A DNA stretch of 64,000 nucleotides. It comes from Lysobacterales bacterium. Its GTDB lineage: Bacteria; Pseudomonadota; Gammaproteobacteria; Xanthomonadales; SZUA-38. How positions within the stretch are numbered: position 1 is the stretch's first letter; each line of letters begins with the position of its first letter. The notes beneath the pieces are model-generated. The model was not told the origin of the DNA, made no database searches, and saw only the letters and a program-made list of their open reading frames with translations. The stretch spans positions 32,151 to 96,150 of the forward strand of contig JANQOZ010000061.1 of the NCBI GenBank assembly GCA_028285525.1. The letters run 5' to 3'. Shown in pieces: positions 26,255 through 35,700 of this stretch. The position numbers were made by a program, and so were the translations under genes.

Positions 26255-29037
26255 GAGCTTGGGGCTTCCTCGGCGGCTGTCAGGTTCTCTCTCGGTGGTG
26301 CCGGCGCGACGTAGCCTACCACCAGCAGCAGCACGCCAACGGCCAGGAACGACACAATTCTCGCGATCGTGCCGGTGTTGCCCAGGTCGACCACAAACAG
26401 CTTGAGGACAACCAGCGCCATCAGTCCGGTGCCGATCAGCCAGGTCCAGCGCTGGCCCGCTTTGGCGCCCCAGAACATCGCGCCAAACCCCAGGACCGCC
26501 CAGTAGACCGACAGCGCCGCCTGAACCTGCACCGAGTTCAGTAACGCCTCAGCGTTCCAGGTGAGATCGAAGAGGTGAAAGACGCTGCGCACGATGGCCA
26601 GGGTGGTAAACGCGAATGCCGTGATCGCCCACGCCGTCAGTGCCAGGTGCCAGCGCTGCGGCTCCTGCAGCCAGCGACCGTTTTGCCGGCAGGTGGTTAG
26701 AAGGCTGTATGCGGTCAGCAGGCCGGCGAGGGTCAGCAGGTCCAGCGGGTTGAGCACAGGCACAAACGGCAGCGGCGCGGGATCGCCGGGCAGCTCGAGA
26801 CTCAGCAGCCCGGTGATAAACAACACGCCCAGCGTCAGGATGCCACAGGCAGCGAGATAGCTGCCGCCAAACTGAACGAAGGGCCAGCGCTCGGTGCCGG
26901 CAGAAAACCAGCGGTCGATTCTGAGCCGTGAGGGCGTCCTCAGCGACATGGTCAGGCCCACCAGGCCCAGCACGCCGGCCAGGCCGGCGCTCCACGACCA
27001 CAGCATGCCGAAGTCGGCCTGCTCCATTCGCCTGACAATATCCATCAGCAGGATCGATCCAAACAGGAGCGGCCCGGAAGCGTGCCAGACGTTGCCCAGC
27101 AGGCGACCGATCCTGCTGGTGATGGCTGAGAAGGATTGCAGGATCGCAAAATGGGCGGCAACCGCCAGCGGCCACGCCAGCAGCCCCAGACCCGCTAGAA
27201 AGTTCTCGCCGTCGAGGAGGTAGAGCACCGCCATCGGAGCCAGCAGCGGCAGGTAGGCGAGAGACGCATAGCGGGCGGCGGTCCAGTTCAGCCGGTCGGC
27301 AACCCGCGCGAGGGCCCAACCGCTCAGGGCCAGGAAGCCGAGGATCAGGTGGAGGCGAATCCCTCGCGGGCCATGGTCCAGAATCTCGGCGATGCCGCCG
27401 CCGGCCCAGAAGGCCAGGCCCCACAGCAGCAGGGGAATTGCGAGCAGGTTCTGCCACCGCCACGGTTGGGGGTCAGCGGTCAGGTAGCGGGCAGCAAACA
27501 GCGCGGCGCCGGCGATGAGCACGGCGCTGAGGTAGTTCCCGTTGAGCACCGCCATACCGGGATCGCTCAGCCAGCCTTCGTCGAGAAAGACCGCACCACC
27601 GGCGAACAGCAGCAGCGCGCCGCTGATGCGGGCCAGCAGGCCGTTCTGACGGACGCCGATCCAAACCAGCGCCGCGCCTTCCAGGGCCCAGGCGGCGGCG
27701 GTCCAGCGGTCGCCAAGCGCGAGCGGAATGGCGATGGTGGCAAACGCGATGGCGAGGGCGCTGAACGACTCCGTCAACAGGCGCATGCTGGCTACACCTG
27801 AGCGCTTGAGCCCGATCGCGGCGAGCACGTAGAACACGGCGGTCAGCAGCGCTGAAATCGCGAGACCATACTCGGTATGCCGGACCATCTCCGCCTGCAG
27901 GGCGAAGGCGATGACCGGCGTGCCGAATACCAGCGTGCCGTCGACCAGGCCTTTCAGGTTCGGCGGCTGGCGCAGAGCAAACAGCACGGCGATCCCCTGG
28001 TAAAACAGAAAATAGGCGATCAGAAACGGTTGTGTACTGCCCAGCAGGGCGGGTTCGTAAGATCGGACGCCCCAGGCGGCGGCCACGCCGAAGGTAAAGA
28101 AAAACCCCAGAAGGTTCAGGATGCGCCAGGACTTGTACCAGGTGACTCCCAGTACGGCGGCGTTCAGCAGCAGGTAGTAGGAAAAAAGCGCGACGTGGTT
28201 TCCCGCGCCCGTGGAAATGAGCACCGGCGCCAGGAATCCGCCGGCGATCCCGAGGATTGCGAGCCCGCGGGCGTTCAGCACAACCGCCAGCACGCCAGCG
28301 GCGGCGGTAAGGCCCACCAACAGGATAAACGCCAGCGGTGCCGGCAGCAGCGGGTGCAGGCGAAAGGCCGCGAAAATCGTCAGGAACAGCACGCCGATGC
28401 CGCCGCCCAGCAGACTGACGGCGTAGACGCGTAGCCGCTCCCGCAGGCGCCAGCCGACGCCAAGCATGACAAAAGCCGCAGCGGCAACGCCCGCGTAGCG
28501 CAGCTCGATGGGCAAGGTCAGCATCTGCGAATCTACCGCATACTTGAGCAGGAACGACACGCCGAAAAACGACACCACGACGCCGAGCTTGACCGGCACG
28601 TTGCCGGTGGTCAGCCAGGATCTGGCGGCGGCAAAAATCTTCTGAAGAATGCCTGGAACCCTAGGCGTTTCGGGTTGGGCGGGCAAAGCCTGGTCCTGGC
28701 GGGCCGGTTCATCTGACCGCGCCTGGTTCAGCGAGGCGCGTGCGTCGAAGCTTGAGTCGGGCTCGGCGGCCCCGGCGGCCGCCGGCTTGGCGGGCTGCGC
28801 TGGCGCCGGGCCCCTTTCGAACGCCTCAGGTTCCAGCCGGGCGAGTCTCGCCGCCTGCTCCTGCAGCAATCGCTTGCTCTGGCGATTCTGCGCCAGCAGA
28901 TAACCCAGCGAGCCGCCGACAAACAGTCCAAGCATCTCGCGACCCATGTCCGCAAACCAAAGGCCGGCGACAGCCCCAACGATGATCAGTATCAGTTGCA
29001 TCCCATGATTCCCAAATCTGAAGCGCAGCGCGTTCAT
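26251..29037 (-). CDS. DUF2339 polytopic membrane protein
   Basis: 928 residues. After one N-terminal helix and an Ala/Pro-rich, charged linker (~40-125) there are more than twenty hydrophobic segments of even spacing, as in DUF2339 proteins. The N-terminal helix carries LIIVGAVAGLWFADM. No enzyme motif is evident. It is followed by DUF3999 with a 4-base overlap, so the pair is co-translated. The family is widespread in proteobacteria and uncharacterised. Confidence 0.85.
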   Translation of the reverse strand: MNALRFRFGNHGMQLILIIVGAVAGLWFADMGREMLGLFVGGSLGYLLAQNRQSKRLLQEQAARLARLEPEAFERGPAPAQPAKPAAAGAAEPDSSFDARASLNQARSDEPARQDQALPAQPETPRVPGILQKIFAAARSWLTTGNVPVKLGVVVSFFGVSFLLKYAVDSQMLTLPIELRYAGVAAAAFVMLGVGWRLRERLRVYAVSLLGGGIGVLFLTIFAAFRLHPLLPAPLAFILLVGLTAAAGVLAVVLNARGLAILGIAGGFLAPVLISTGAGNHVALFSYYLLLNAAVLGVTWYKSWRILNLLGFFFTFGVAAAWGVRSYEPALLGSTQPFLIAYFLFYQGIAVLFALRQPPNLKGLVDGTLVFGTPVIAFALQAEMVRHTEYGLAISALLTAVFYVLAAIGLKRSGVASMRLLTESFSALAIAFATIAIPLALGDRWTAAAWALEGAALVWIGVRQNGLLARISGALLLFAGGAVFLDEGWLSDPGMAVLNGNYLSAVLIAGAALFAARYLTADPQPWRWQNLLAIPLLLWGLAFWAGGGIAEILDHGPRGIRLHLILGFLALSGWALARVADRLNWTAARYASLAYLPLLAPMAVLYLLDGENFLAGLGLLAWPLAVAAHFAILQSFSAITSRIGRLLGNVWHASGPLLFGSILLMDIVRRMEQADFGMLWSWSAGLAGVLGLVGLTMSLRTPSRLRIDRWFSAGTERWPFVQFGGSYLAACGILTLGVLFITGLLSLELPGDPAPLPFVPVLNPLDLLTLAGLLTAYSLLTTCRQNGRWLQEPQRWHLALTAWAITAFAFTTLAIVRSVFHLFDLTWNAEALLNSVQVQAALSVYWAVLGFGAMFWGAKAGQRWTWLIGTGLMALVVLKLFVVDLGNTGTIARIVSFLAVGVLLLVVGYVAPAPPRENLTAAEEAPSS

Positions 29038-29209
29038 CCCGCACTATGCCAGTATTCAAACACCTGTTTTGATTCAGGCGTCACGGTATCGCTACGTGAT
29101 ACTTTCGGTGGTAAATGGCTGCACTAGAGCGCCAAAGGTGTACCGATACGCCGCCGTAAGGCGGGGCCGGCTCAGAGGCCAACGGGCCTAAATCGCCTGC
29201 GTTCGTCGC

Positions 29210-30364
29210 CTATTTGAGCGTCAGCTCGAAGCGCCGGCGCTCGCCGACCGTGCCGTTGACGACCAGCGAAACAAAATGCTCGCCCGGGTAGAGCGTGCGG
29301 GTGGTCATAGGGCGAAAGGGCAGGCGTTTGCTCAGTTCCACGGACTCACCTGCGGCGACCTCAAGGTCTTTGAGCGTAAACATTTTCGCCTTGTGGGAGC
29401 CGTCGTTTTTCAGAAACTCGACGCTGAGAAAAATCTTCAGGCGCTGCCGGGCGCGCGACTTCAGGATAGCGCGCCAGTGCAGCGCTTCGCCAACGCGCAC
29501 CCGCTCAGTGTACTCGAGCGATGAAACGGCAAACTTCGGACGGTCCGGGTAGCCCAGCAGTCTGAGGGCGCCGACGTTGTTGCCTTTGACCAGACTGCGA
29601 AGCGCGTGGCTCGTCAGCCACTGCATCTCCGTCGGGTCCGGGTGCGGCTTCTTCTGCCAGCGCTTCAGCGTCGCCAGCAGCAGGTCGGGATCCTGCTTGC
29701 TGAGATCGTTCAGGTTGTTCGCCACCGACCGAACCACGTAGCGGGTGCGGTCCTGATAAAGCTGATCCAGCACGGCGATCACGTCAGCGGACGGCAGCTT
29801 CACCCGCATGGCCCAGGGCAGCAGCGGGCGAATGCCCTCCGAGGCGAGGCGTCGCACGTGGTAATTGGCGTCTTGCGCCCAGCGCCTGACCTGGACCATC
29901 GTCTGCTCGGGAAACTGCGCCAGAAAGGGTCGAATCGCCAGTTCGGACGAGAAGCGCATCGTTGCTTCCCTCAGGAAGTCGAGCGATCGATCGAGATGCT
30001 GCTCGCTGCAGCCGTGCCGCGCCACGTACTCGCCGGGCACCACCCAGATGAAGCGCCCGAAGTCGTCGTCGGTGAGCTCCGGGTCCAGCGGCGGCGGCAG
30101 GGCGCCTTTGAGAATGTCGACGGCTTCTGGAAACTCGCTGGGAAGCTGCTGCTCAAGCAAATCCACCAGGCAGAAAATGCGTTCTTTGAGCTCAAGCTTG
30201 GGAAACCGTCGGCCGGCTGCACGGATCAGCTTCTGGGCGCTGAAGGTCGCGCCGCTCGCGTACTCAGCGGCTGACCGCTCGACCGACTCAGCCAGCAGCT
30301 TTGTGGTCTCACGGTTAAACAGGTCGTCCTTCAGGGAAAACCCGGTTTCGGCTTTGACGCTCAT
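29210..30364 (-). CDS. AlkC-like DNA glycosylase (HEAT-like repeats plus Ig-like domain)
   Basis: 384 residues. It opens with FSLKDDLFNRETTKLLAES, typical of AlkC proteins, and KLELKERIFCLVDLL. Residues ~1-265 are helical HEAT-like repeats, including VRRWAQDANYHVRRLASEG and RYVVRSVANNLNDLSKQ, which resemble the DNA-facing helices of AlkC/AlkD. Residues ~270-384 are beta-rich and likely an Ig-like domain, also known from AlkC of Pseudomonas. AlkC removes 3-methyl-adenine and -cytosine without base flipping. The catalytic acidic residue cannot be assigned here without alignment. Confidence 0.72.
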   Translation of the reverse strand: MSVKAETGFSLKDDLFNRETTKLLAESVERSAAEYASGATFSAQKLIRAAGRRFPKLELKERIFCLVDLLEQQLPSEFPEAVDILKGALPPPLDPELTDDDFGRFIWVVPGEYVARHGCSEQHLDRSLDFLREATMRFSSELAIRPFLAQFPEQTMVQVRRWAQDANYHVRRLASEGIRPLLPWAMRVKLPSADVIAVLDQLYQDRTRYVVRSVANNLNDLSKQDPDLLLATLKRWQKKPHPDPTEMQWLTSHALRSLVKGNNVGALRLLGYPDRPKFAVSSLEYTERVRVGEALHWRAILKSRARQRLKIFLSVEFLKNDGSHKAKMFTLKDLEVAAGESVELSKRLPFRPMTTRTLYPGEHFVSLVVNGTVGERRRFELTLK

Positions 30365-30390
30365 CGGCGTTTCTGGTGTCTTGCCAGACC

Positions 30391-31191
30391 CTAAACGTAG
30401 CGTCGGCGGAGCTTACGCATGCCGCCCACCCAGCGACCGTAGTTCTCCGCCTTGTGCTGCATGTATTGAACCACCTGCGGGTGAGTGAGGATCAGAAACG
30501 ATTCGTCAGCGATCCCCTGCATGATGGCCGCGGCCGCGTCGTCAGCGCTTAAGATCCCGTCGAGGTCATTGCCCGCGATGCCGGTTGGCGCCTCTTCGCC
30601 ATCTTCGTCATAGCCGATCAGCGCGGTGGCCACCGCCTGCGGGCAGACCACCGACACCTTGATGCCGTCGTCGCCGTGCGAGATGGCCAGCGACTCGGCC
30701 AGCCCGACGGCGGCATGTTTGGTGCTGGAGTAGGCGGCGTCTCCGATCTGACTCAGCAGGCCGGCTGCGGAGGCAACGTTGATGAGATAACCGTCGCCGC
30801 GTTCAACCATGCCCGGAATCAGGCGGCGCGCGGCGTAGACGTGGGCCATCACGTTGACCGACCAGCAGCGCTCCCAGACGGCGTTCGGCTGGGACGCGAT
30901 ATTTTTCGAATCCGGCGGGAGCTCGCCAACACCCGCGTTGCTGACAAACAGGTCGATCGGTCCGTGGGCCTGTTCGACCTCATCGATCAGCGCAATGACC
31001 TGGCTCTCGTCGGCTACGTTGACCTCGTGGCCACTCCCGTCGATTTCTTCCGCCAGCGTCCGGGCGCCCGCGCCGTCGAGGTCGGCGACCGCTACGTGGT
31101 GCGCACCGGCCCGGTGCAGGGCTCGGCAGAGCGCCCGTCCAATCCCCCGGCTGCCGCCGGTCACTACCGCAACTTTGTTCTGCATATCCAT
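30391..31191 (-). CDS. Short-chain dehydrogenase/reductase
   Basis: 266 residues. Classical SDR: the cofactor motif VVTGGSRGIGRALC near the N-terminus, Asn-Ala-Gly in LFVSNAGVGEL, Ser in INVASAAGLLSQ and the catalytic Tyr-x-x-x-Lys in AAYSSTKHA. An acidic residue after the second strand (VADLDG) suggests NAD(H). It lies 26 bases downstream of the AlkC-like gene's start on the same strand, so it precedes that gene in transcription order. The substrate is unknown. Confidence 0.9.
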   Translation of the reverse strand: MDMQNKVAVVTGGSRGIGRALCRALHRAGAHHVAVADLDGAGARTLAEEIDGSGHEVNVADESQVIALIDEVEQAHGPIDLFVSNAGVGELPPDSKNIASQPNAVWERCWSVNVMAHVYAARRLIPGMVERGDGYLINVASAAGLLSQIGDAAYSSTKHAAVGLAESLAISHGDDGIKVSVVCPQAVATALIGYDEDGEEAPTGIAGNDLDGILSADDAAAAIMQGIADESFLILTHPQVVQYMQHKAENYGRWVGGMRKLRRRYV

Positions 31192-31248
31192 GGCGCCAGT
31201 TTACCGCAGCCCGTGCCCGATCGGCGGTTGATCGCCAGCCTGTTGAGC

Positions 31249-32436
31249 CTACGCTTGGGCCCGGCGTCGCCGAAGCCAGGCGCGACCCAGCAGTACGCCG
31301 ATCAGCAGGAGCGTCAGCAGAATCCCCCCGATGGTCAGGTAGATCGGCGTCAGGTCCGGACCGGTCAGCAGATAGAAGGACAGCTCCGAACCGAGCTGCT
31401 CGCCGTATTCGGAGTTGGTAAACAGAACAAAACCCCAGTCTTTCTCGGGGTCCACCGCAAAATACGACGTAAAACCGTAGTTGTTGCCGCCGTGCAGATA
31501 GATGTTGGTGAACGGCAGGCGAGGCTTGAAGAAACCCAGCGTGTAGTCCACCTTGATGCCGTTGTACTCATCGACAAACGAGTGCACGGTGTACAGCTCG
31601 CGAAAGCTGCTGGGCCTAAGGCCTTTATCGTCCATGAAGGCGATCAGCCAGCGGGAAAAGTCCTGTGCCTCCGAATGGACCGAGGCGGGCGCAACAAACT
31701 TAAAGCGCACCGCACGATCGTAGTCCCTCTCGGGACTGATCCACTCACCGTTCTCATCGTAGGGCTCCGCCTTGTGGGTCTTGCTGTAGTCATCCTGGAT
31801 AAAGACCGTGTGCTGCAGCCCCAGCGGCTGGGCCACCACCTCCTGGAAACGGGCTTCCAGACCCTCCCAGTCGGTTTTGTCGATTTCCTTGAGCACCATC
31901 GCCAGGTACTGATAACCCTCGCCGGAGTAAAAGTAGTCGGTGCCGGGATCAAACTGGATCAGCAGCTTCTTTTCCGGCAGATCGCCACGCCAGTTGGGAA
32001 AGCCGGTGCGGTGGCTCAGCACCATTCGCGCGGTGATCTGCTTGTAGCGTTCGTCGTAGGCGATGTCCGGGTAGGGCAGGTAGGTGTACAGCGGCGTGTC
32101 CAGATCCAGCTTGCCCGCCTCGACATAGGTCATCACAAAGAAGGCAAAGAGGGGCTTGGAGAGTGAGGCGTCTTCGAAGATGGTTTCGTCGTCGACCCGA
32201 ATGCCATCCTGCACGTTGGCGTAGCCGAAGGTCCGATGGTGAACCACCTGACCGCTGTTGATAAAAGCGATCGACATACCGGGAATGCCCAAGCGCTCCA
32301 TCTCCGACGTGAGGTGCGCATCCAGCACCTCGGTCGGGATCGACAGGCCAAGATAGCTTTTGACCGCGCGTGGGTCTCCACCGCAGCCAGCGATCGTGAG
32401 AAGCAGCACCAGCGCTATCAGTGACGTCAGTCTTGC
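31249..32436 (-). CDS. Serine hydrolase lipoprotein, class C beta-lactamase/esterase type
   Basis: 395 residues from ATG 32436; an in-frame ATG at 32502 would put extra polar residues before the signal. A lipobox (TIAGC, Cys19) predicts lipidation. Ser92-Leu-Ser-Lys95 is the SxxK nucleophile motif after EDASL. The second motif appears as Tyr-Ser-Gly in FYSGEGYQYLA, replacing the common YxN. A late HGG in LHGGNNYGFTS matches the third motif. A C-terminal membrane helix followed by an Arg-rich tail is unusual for the family. It probably hydrolyses an ester or peptide, not necessarily a beta-lactam. Confidence 0.82.
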   Translation of the reverse strand, partial: ARLTSLIALVLLLTIAGCGGDPRAVKSYLGLSIPTEVLDAHLTSEMERLGIPGMSIAFINSGQVVHHRTFGYANVQDGIRVDDETIFEDASLSKPLFAFFVMTYVEAGKLDLDTPLYTYLPYPDIAYDERYKQITARMVLSHRTGFPNWRGDLPEKKLLIQFDPGTDYFYSGEGYQYLAMVLKEIDKTDWEGLEARFQEVVAQPLGLQHTVFIQDDYSKTHKAEPYDENGEWISPERDYDRAVRFKFVAPASVHSEAQDFSRWLIAFMDDKGLRPSSFRELYTVHSFVDEYNGIKVDYTLGFFKPRLPFTNIYLHGGNNYGFTSYFAVDPEKDWGFVLFTNSEYGEQLGSELSFYLLTGPDLTPIYLTIGGILLTLLLIGVLLGRAWLRRRRAQA

Positions 32437-32769
32437 CATTCTGATGTGTTTCACCTGGGTTGCAGCCATTCCGCAAGTACTAGACAAGCAAACGGCCGCC
32501 ACTGGAAACCGCCGTCAGTCATGGGTGCTGCGACGAATTACCGCCGCCGCCTGGCCACGGACGGCGACGCATTGCTTGACCCGAATCGGGGGTGAATCAC
32601 GCCAATAAGAACGACACTTACCGAAACCTCCAGCGCAACCACCGGGCATAGTGCTGCAACCACGGGAGCAGCAGGCCACAATGGTTTCTGACACACTGAG
32701 TCTGGCAAAGACGGCGATAGGGAAAACCTCGTGTCGTTGTGAACACCATACAGCTCCAGGAAGAACTGA
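32437..32769. other. Intergenic region between divergent genes (333 bp)
   Basis: It holds the upstream regions of the serine hydrolase (minus) and of the large NHL/legumain protein (plus). The only clear signal is a Shine-Dalgarno sequence AGGAAG at 32758-32763, six bases before ATG 32770. I see no good promoter, RNA gene or conserved ORF. Confidence 0.5.
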
Positions 32770-35700
32770 ATGACGTTAGATCGCTTTTGCAGATTCCTGA
32801 CCGGGATGAGGTCAGGGCTACTGCTGTTTCTCACCGCGCCTACCGTGTGGGCGGGCACCGCGCTGCCGACCTTTGACCTGCTCTGGCCGAGCCAGCCTCG
32901 GCCATACTTTTTTCAGACCAACTTTGCCACGGGACCCAACTCGATTGCGCTCGACGATCAGGGGTTTGTTTACGTGTCGGATCCCATCGCCAGCCAGATC
33001 CAGAAATACTCTTCCGACGGCGTGCTGGTCAGCAACATCGACTCCCCCGACCTTTTCAGCCCTCACGGAGTTGCCGTCGACAGCCAGGGCAATGTCATCG
33101 TGACCGATCGATCGGTTGGCTACGTCATCAAGTTCAGTCCCGACGGCGAGCAGCTGGCGCGAGTCGGGGGCTTGAGCGGCGGCGACGGGGAGTTCACGCC
33201 CCGCTGCATCCCCTGTGGATCGTTTCTCCAGGGTCCGTTTCAGCTAGCCGTCGATGACGCCGACAACTACTACGTGCTGGACCCGCCCGGCTATCGGGTC
33301 GTGAAGTTCAACAGCGATCTGCAGTTTGTCGCCAACTTCGGGGTCGAGGGGACCGGTCCGGGCCAATTCACCGAGCTGGGGCCCATCGGAATTGCCCATC
33401 TGAACGGCGAGATTCTTGTTTCGTCGTTCAACACCGAGCTGATCAACGTCTTTTCGACCGAGGGCACCTTCGTGCGCGCAATCGACGGCCTGGGCAGCGG
33501 TCTCAACACGATCGTCAGGCCGGAAGGGCTTGGGCTGGATGGTGAAGGTAATCTGCTGGTTACTGCCGGTTCGCGTGTCGTTCGAATTGATGCGGCGGGC
33601 AATCAGCTGCTGGAGTTTGGTACCTTCGATAACAACGATGCCTCCCTCGGACCCGGGGAGCTCGCGGGTCCTCGCCAGGCGCTTGCCGGTAGCAACGGTA
33701 CGGCTTACGTGGTGGACCGCTTCGGCATCACCCGTTGGGGCCGGGACAACGGTGAGTTTCTCTCGCGCTGGAGCGACGCCGGCGAGGAGCTGGGGAAGTT
33801 TGCGTCCCCGGACTCCATGGCGATCAGCAGCAGCGGCGATGTCTTCGTCGCCGGCGCATTCAACAGGCGGATTCAGGTCTTTGATGCCGACGGAATCTTC
33901 CTGCGATCTTTCGCCCCCGTCAGGCCGGGGGAGAGCGATACGGGCTTTCTGGGCGGTATGGCCATCGCGTCGGACGGCAGCGTGGTGATCGTGACCTTCA
34001 ATCAGGACGAGATTATCCGACGCTTCAGCGCAAACGGCGGATACCTCAACGGCTGGGGCGGGCGCACGCAGGATCTGGCGGAAGCCGGCGTCGACGGGAT
34101 ATTCGGCAACGCGGTTTCCATCGCCGTTGGCCCGGATGATCTGGTTTACGTCGGCGACGAGCAGGTTCCGACAATCCAGGTCTTCGAGCTTGATGGCACT
34201 TTTGTCGGAGCGATCAGCGACACGTCGAGTGCTCAGCCACCGACCTTTTATGACGCCGTCACGGTGGCGCCCGACGGTTCCGTTCTGGCCTCTTTCCTAA
34301 ATCGGCTGCAGCGGTTTACGCCGGAAGGTCAGCTGCTGGCCGAGTATGCGTTGAGTGGGCGGACCTTTTCGCTGGCGGTCGACGACAGCGGGCGGATTTA
34401 CGCCGGCAATACGCAGCTTGAGGTGCTGGCGGCGGACGGTACGCCGCTCGGCGTGATGGCTGAAGGGGGCGTGCTGCCTGGGCAGGTCAACACAGTGGTC
34501 GGTCTTGCGGTCGGCACGGGTCAGCGTGTGTACGCGCTGGAGCGCTCCAACAATCGAATGCAGCGATTCCGCCCCGGCGTTTCCGCAGGCAACACCAAGG
34601 CAATCGTGGTCACCGGCGGCGGACCCTATCCCGGCAACGCGCTCTGGGATGCGACCCAGGTGAACGCCAACTTTGTCTACCGCACGCTGGTCAGCCAGGG
34701 CTTTCAGAAGGACACCATCCAGTACCTGTCGGCCGACACGGATCTGGACCTCGATCAGAATGGCTTGGCGGACGACGTCGACAGCGACGCGACCAACGCG
34801 TCGTTTGAAGCGGCGATCACCGGCAGCTTTGCGGACGATGCGGATAACCTGCTGATTTATATGGTGGACCACGGCGGCGTCGACACGTTTCGCATGAGCG
34901 GGTCCGAGGTGCTCCAGTCGGCGACCCTCGACGGCTGGCTCAGCGCCTGGCAGGCCACCCATCCCGATGGGGAACTGACGGTGATCTACGACGCCTGTGA
35001 ATCCGGATCGTTTATGGACGAACTGGCCGGCGCCAGCCGCCTGGTGATCACGAGCGCGAGTCCCGGCGAAAGCGCCTATTTTGTGTCGGGCGGCACGATG
35101 TCCTTTTCGAACCAGTTCTGGACCCAGGTCTTCAACGGCGAGGACGTCGGTGAAGCGTTCACCGTCGCCCGCGATTCGACGGCCGATTCGTTTCCGACCC
35201 AGAACGCGCTGCTCGACAGCGACGGAGACGGTGAGGTCAACGAACCTGAAGACTTTCAGATCGCGACAACCCGGATTATCGGGCGCGGTCTCGCGAACGT
35301 CACGGACCGTCCGGTGCTCGGCACCGTTTCGGCCCCCGCGGTTCTGAGCTCCGGAAACACGGCGCAGATCTCGGTGAGCAACGTCTTCGACAGCAACGGG
35401 ATCGCGCGCGTCTGGTCGGTGGTTCGCCCGCCGGGCTTTCAGCCGGGTTCGTCTGATAACCCCGTAGCAGAGCTCCCGCTGGTCGAGTTTGTGCCGACCG
35501 ACAGCAACGGCACGTACGGCGCTACGCCGTCGCTGTTCAACAGCCCGGGCACGTATGAGCTGGCGGTTTACGCCGAGGATGAGGAAGGCAATGTCGGGGT
35601 TCCGCGTCTTGCCTCGATCACCGTTGACGACCCCTCGCGACGCCGCGCGGTGCTGGTTGTAGGCACCCGCGCGGACGGCAGCCGGCGCCGACCTTTCGAG

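Noticed and set aside
31249..32436. A true AmpC beta-lactamase
   Set aside because: The YxN motif reads Tyr-Ser-Gly, and the lipobox and C-terminal membrane helix do not fit AmpC; the broader esterase/peptidase group is safer.
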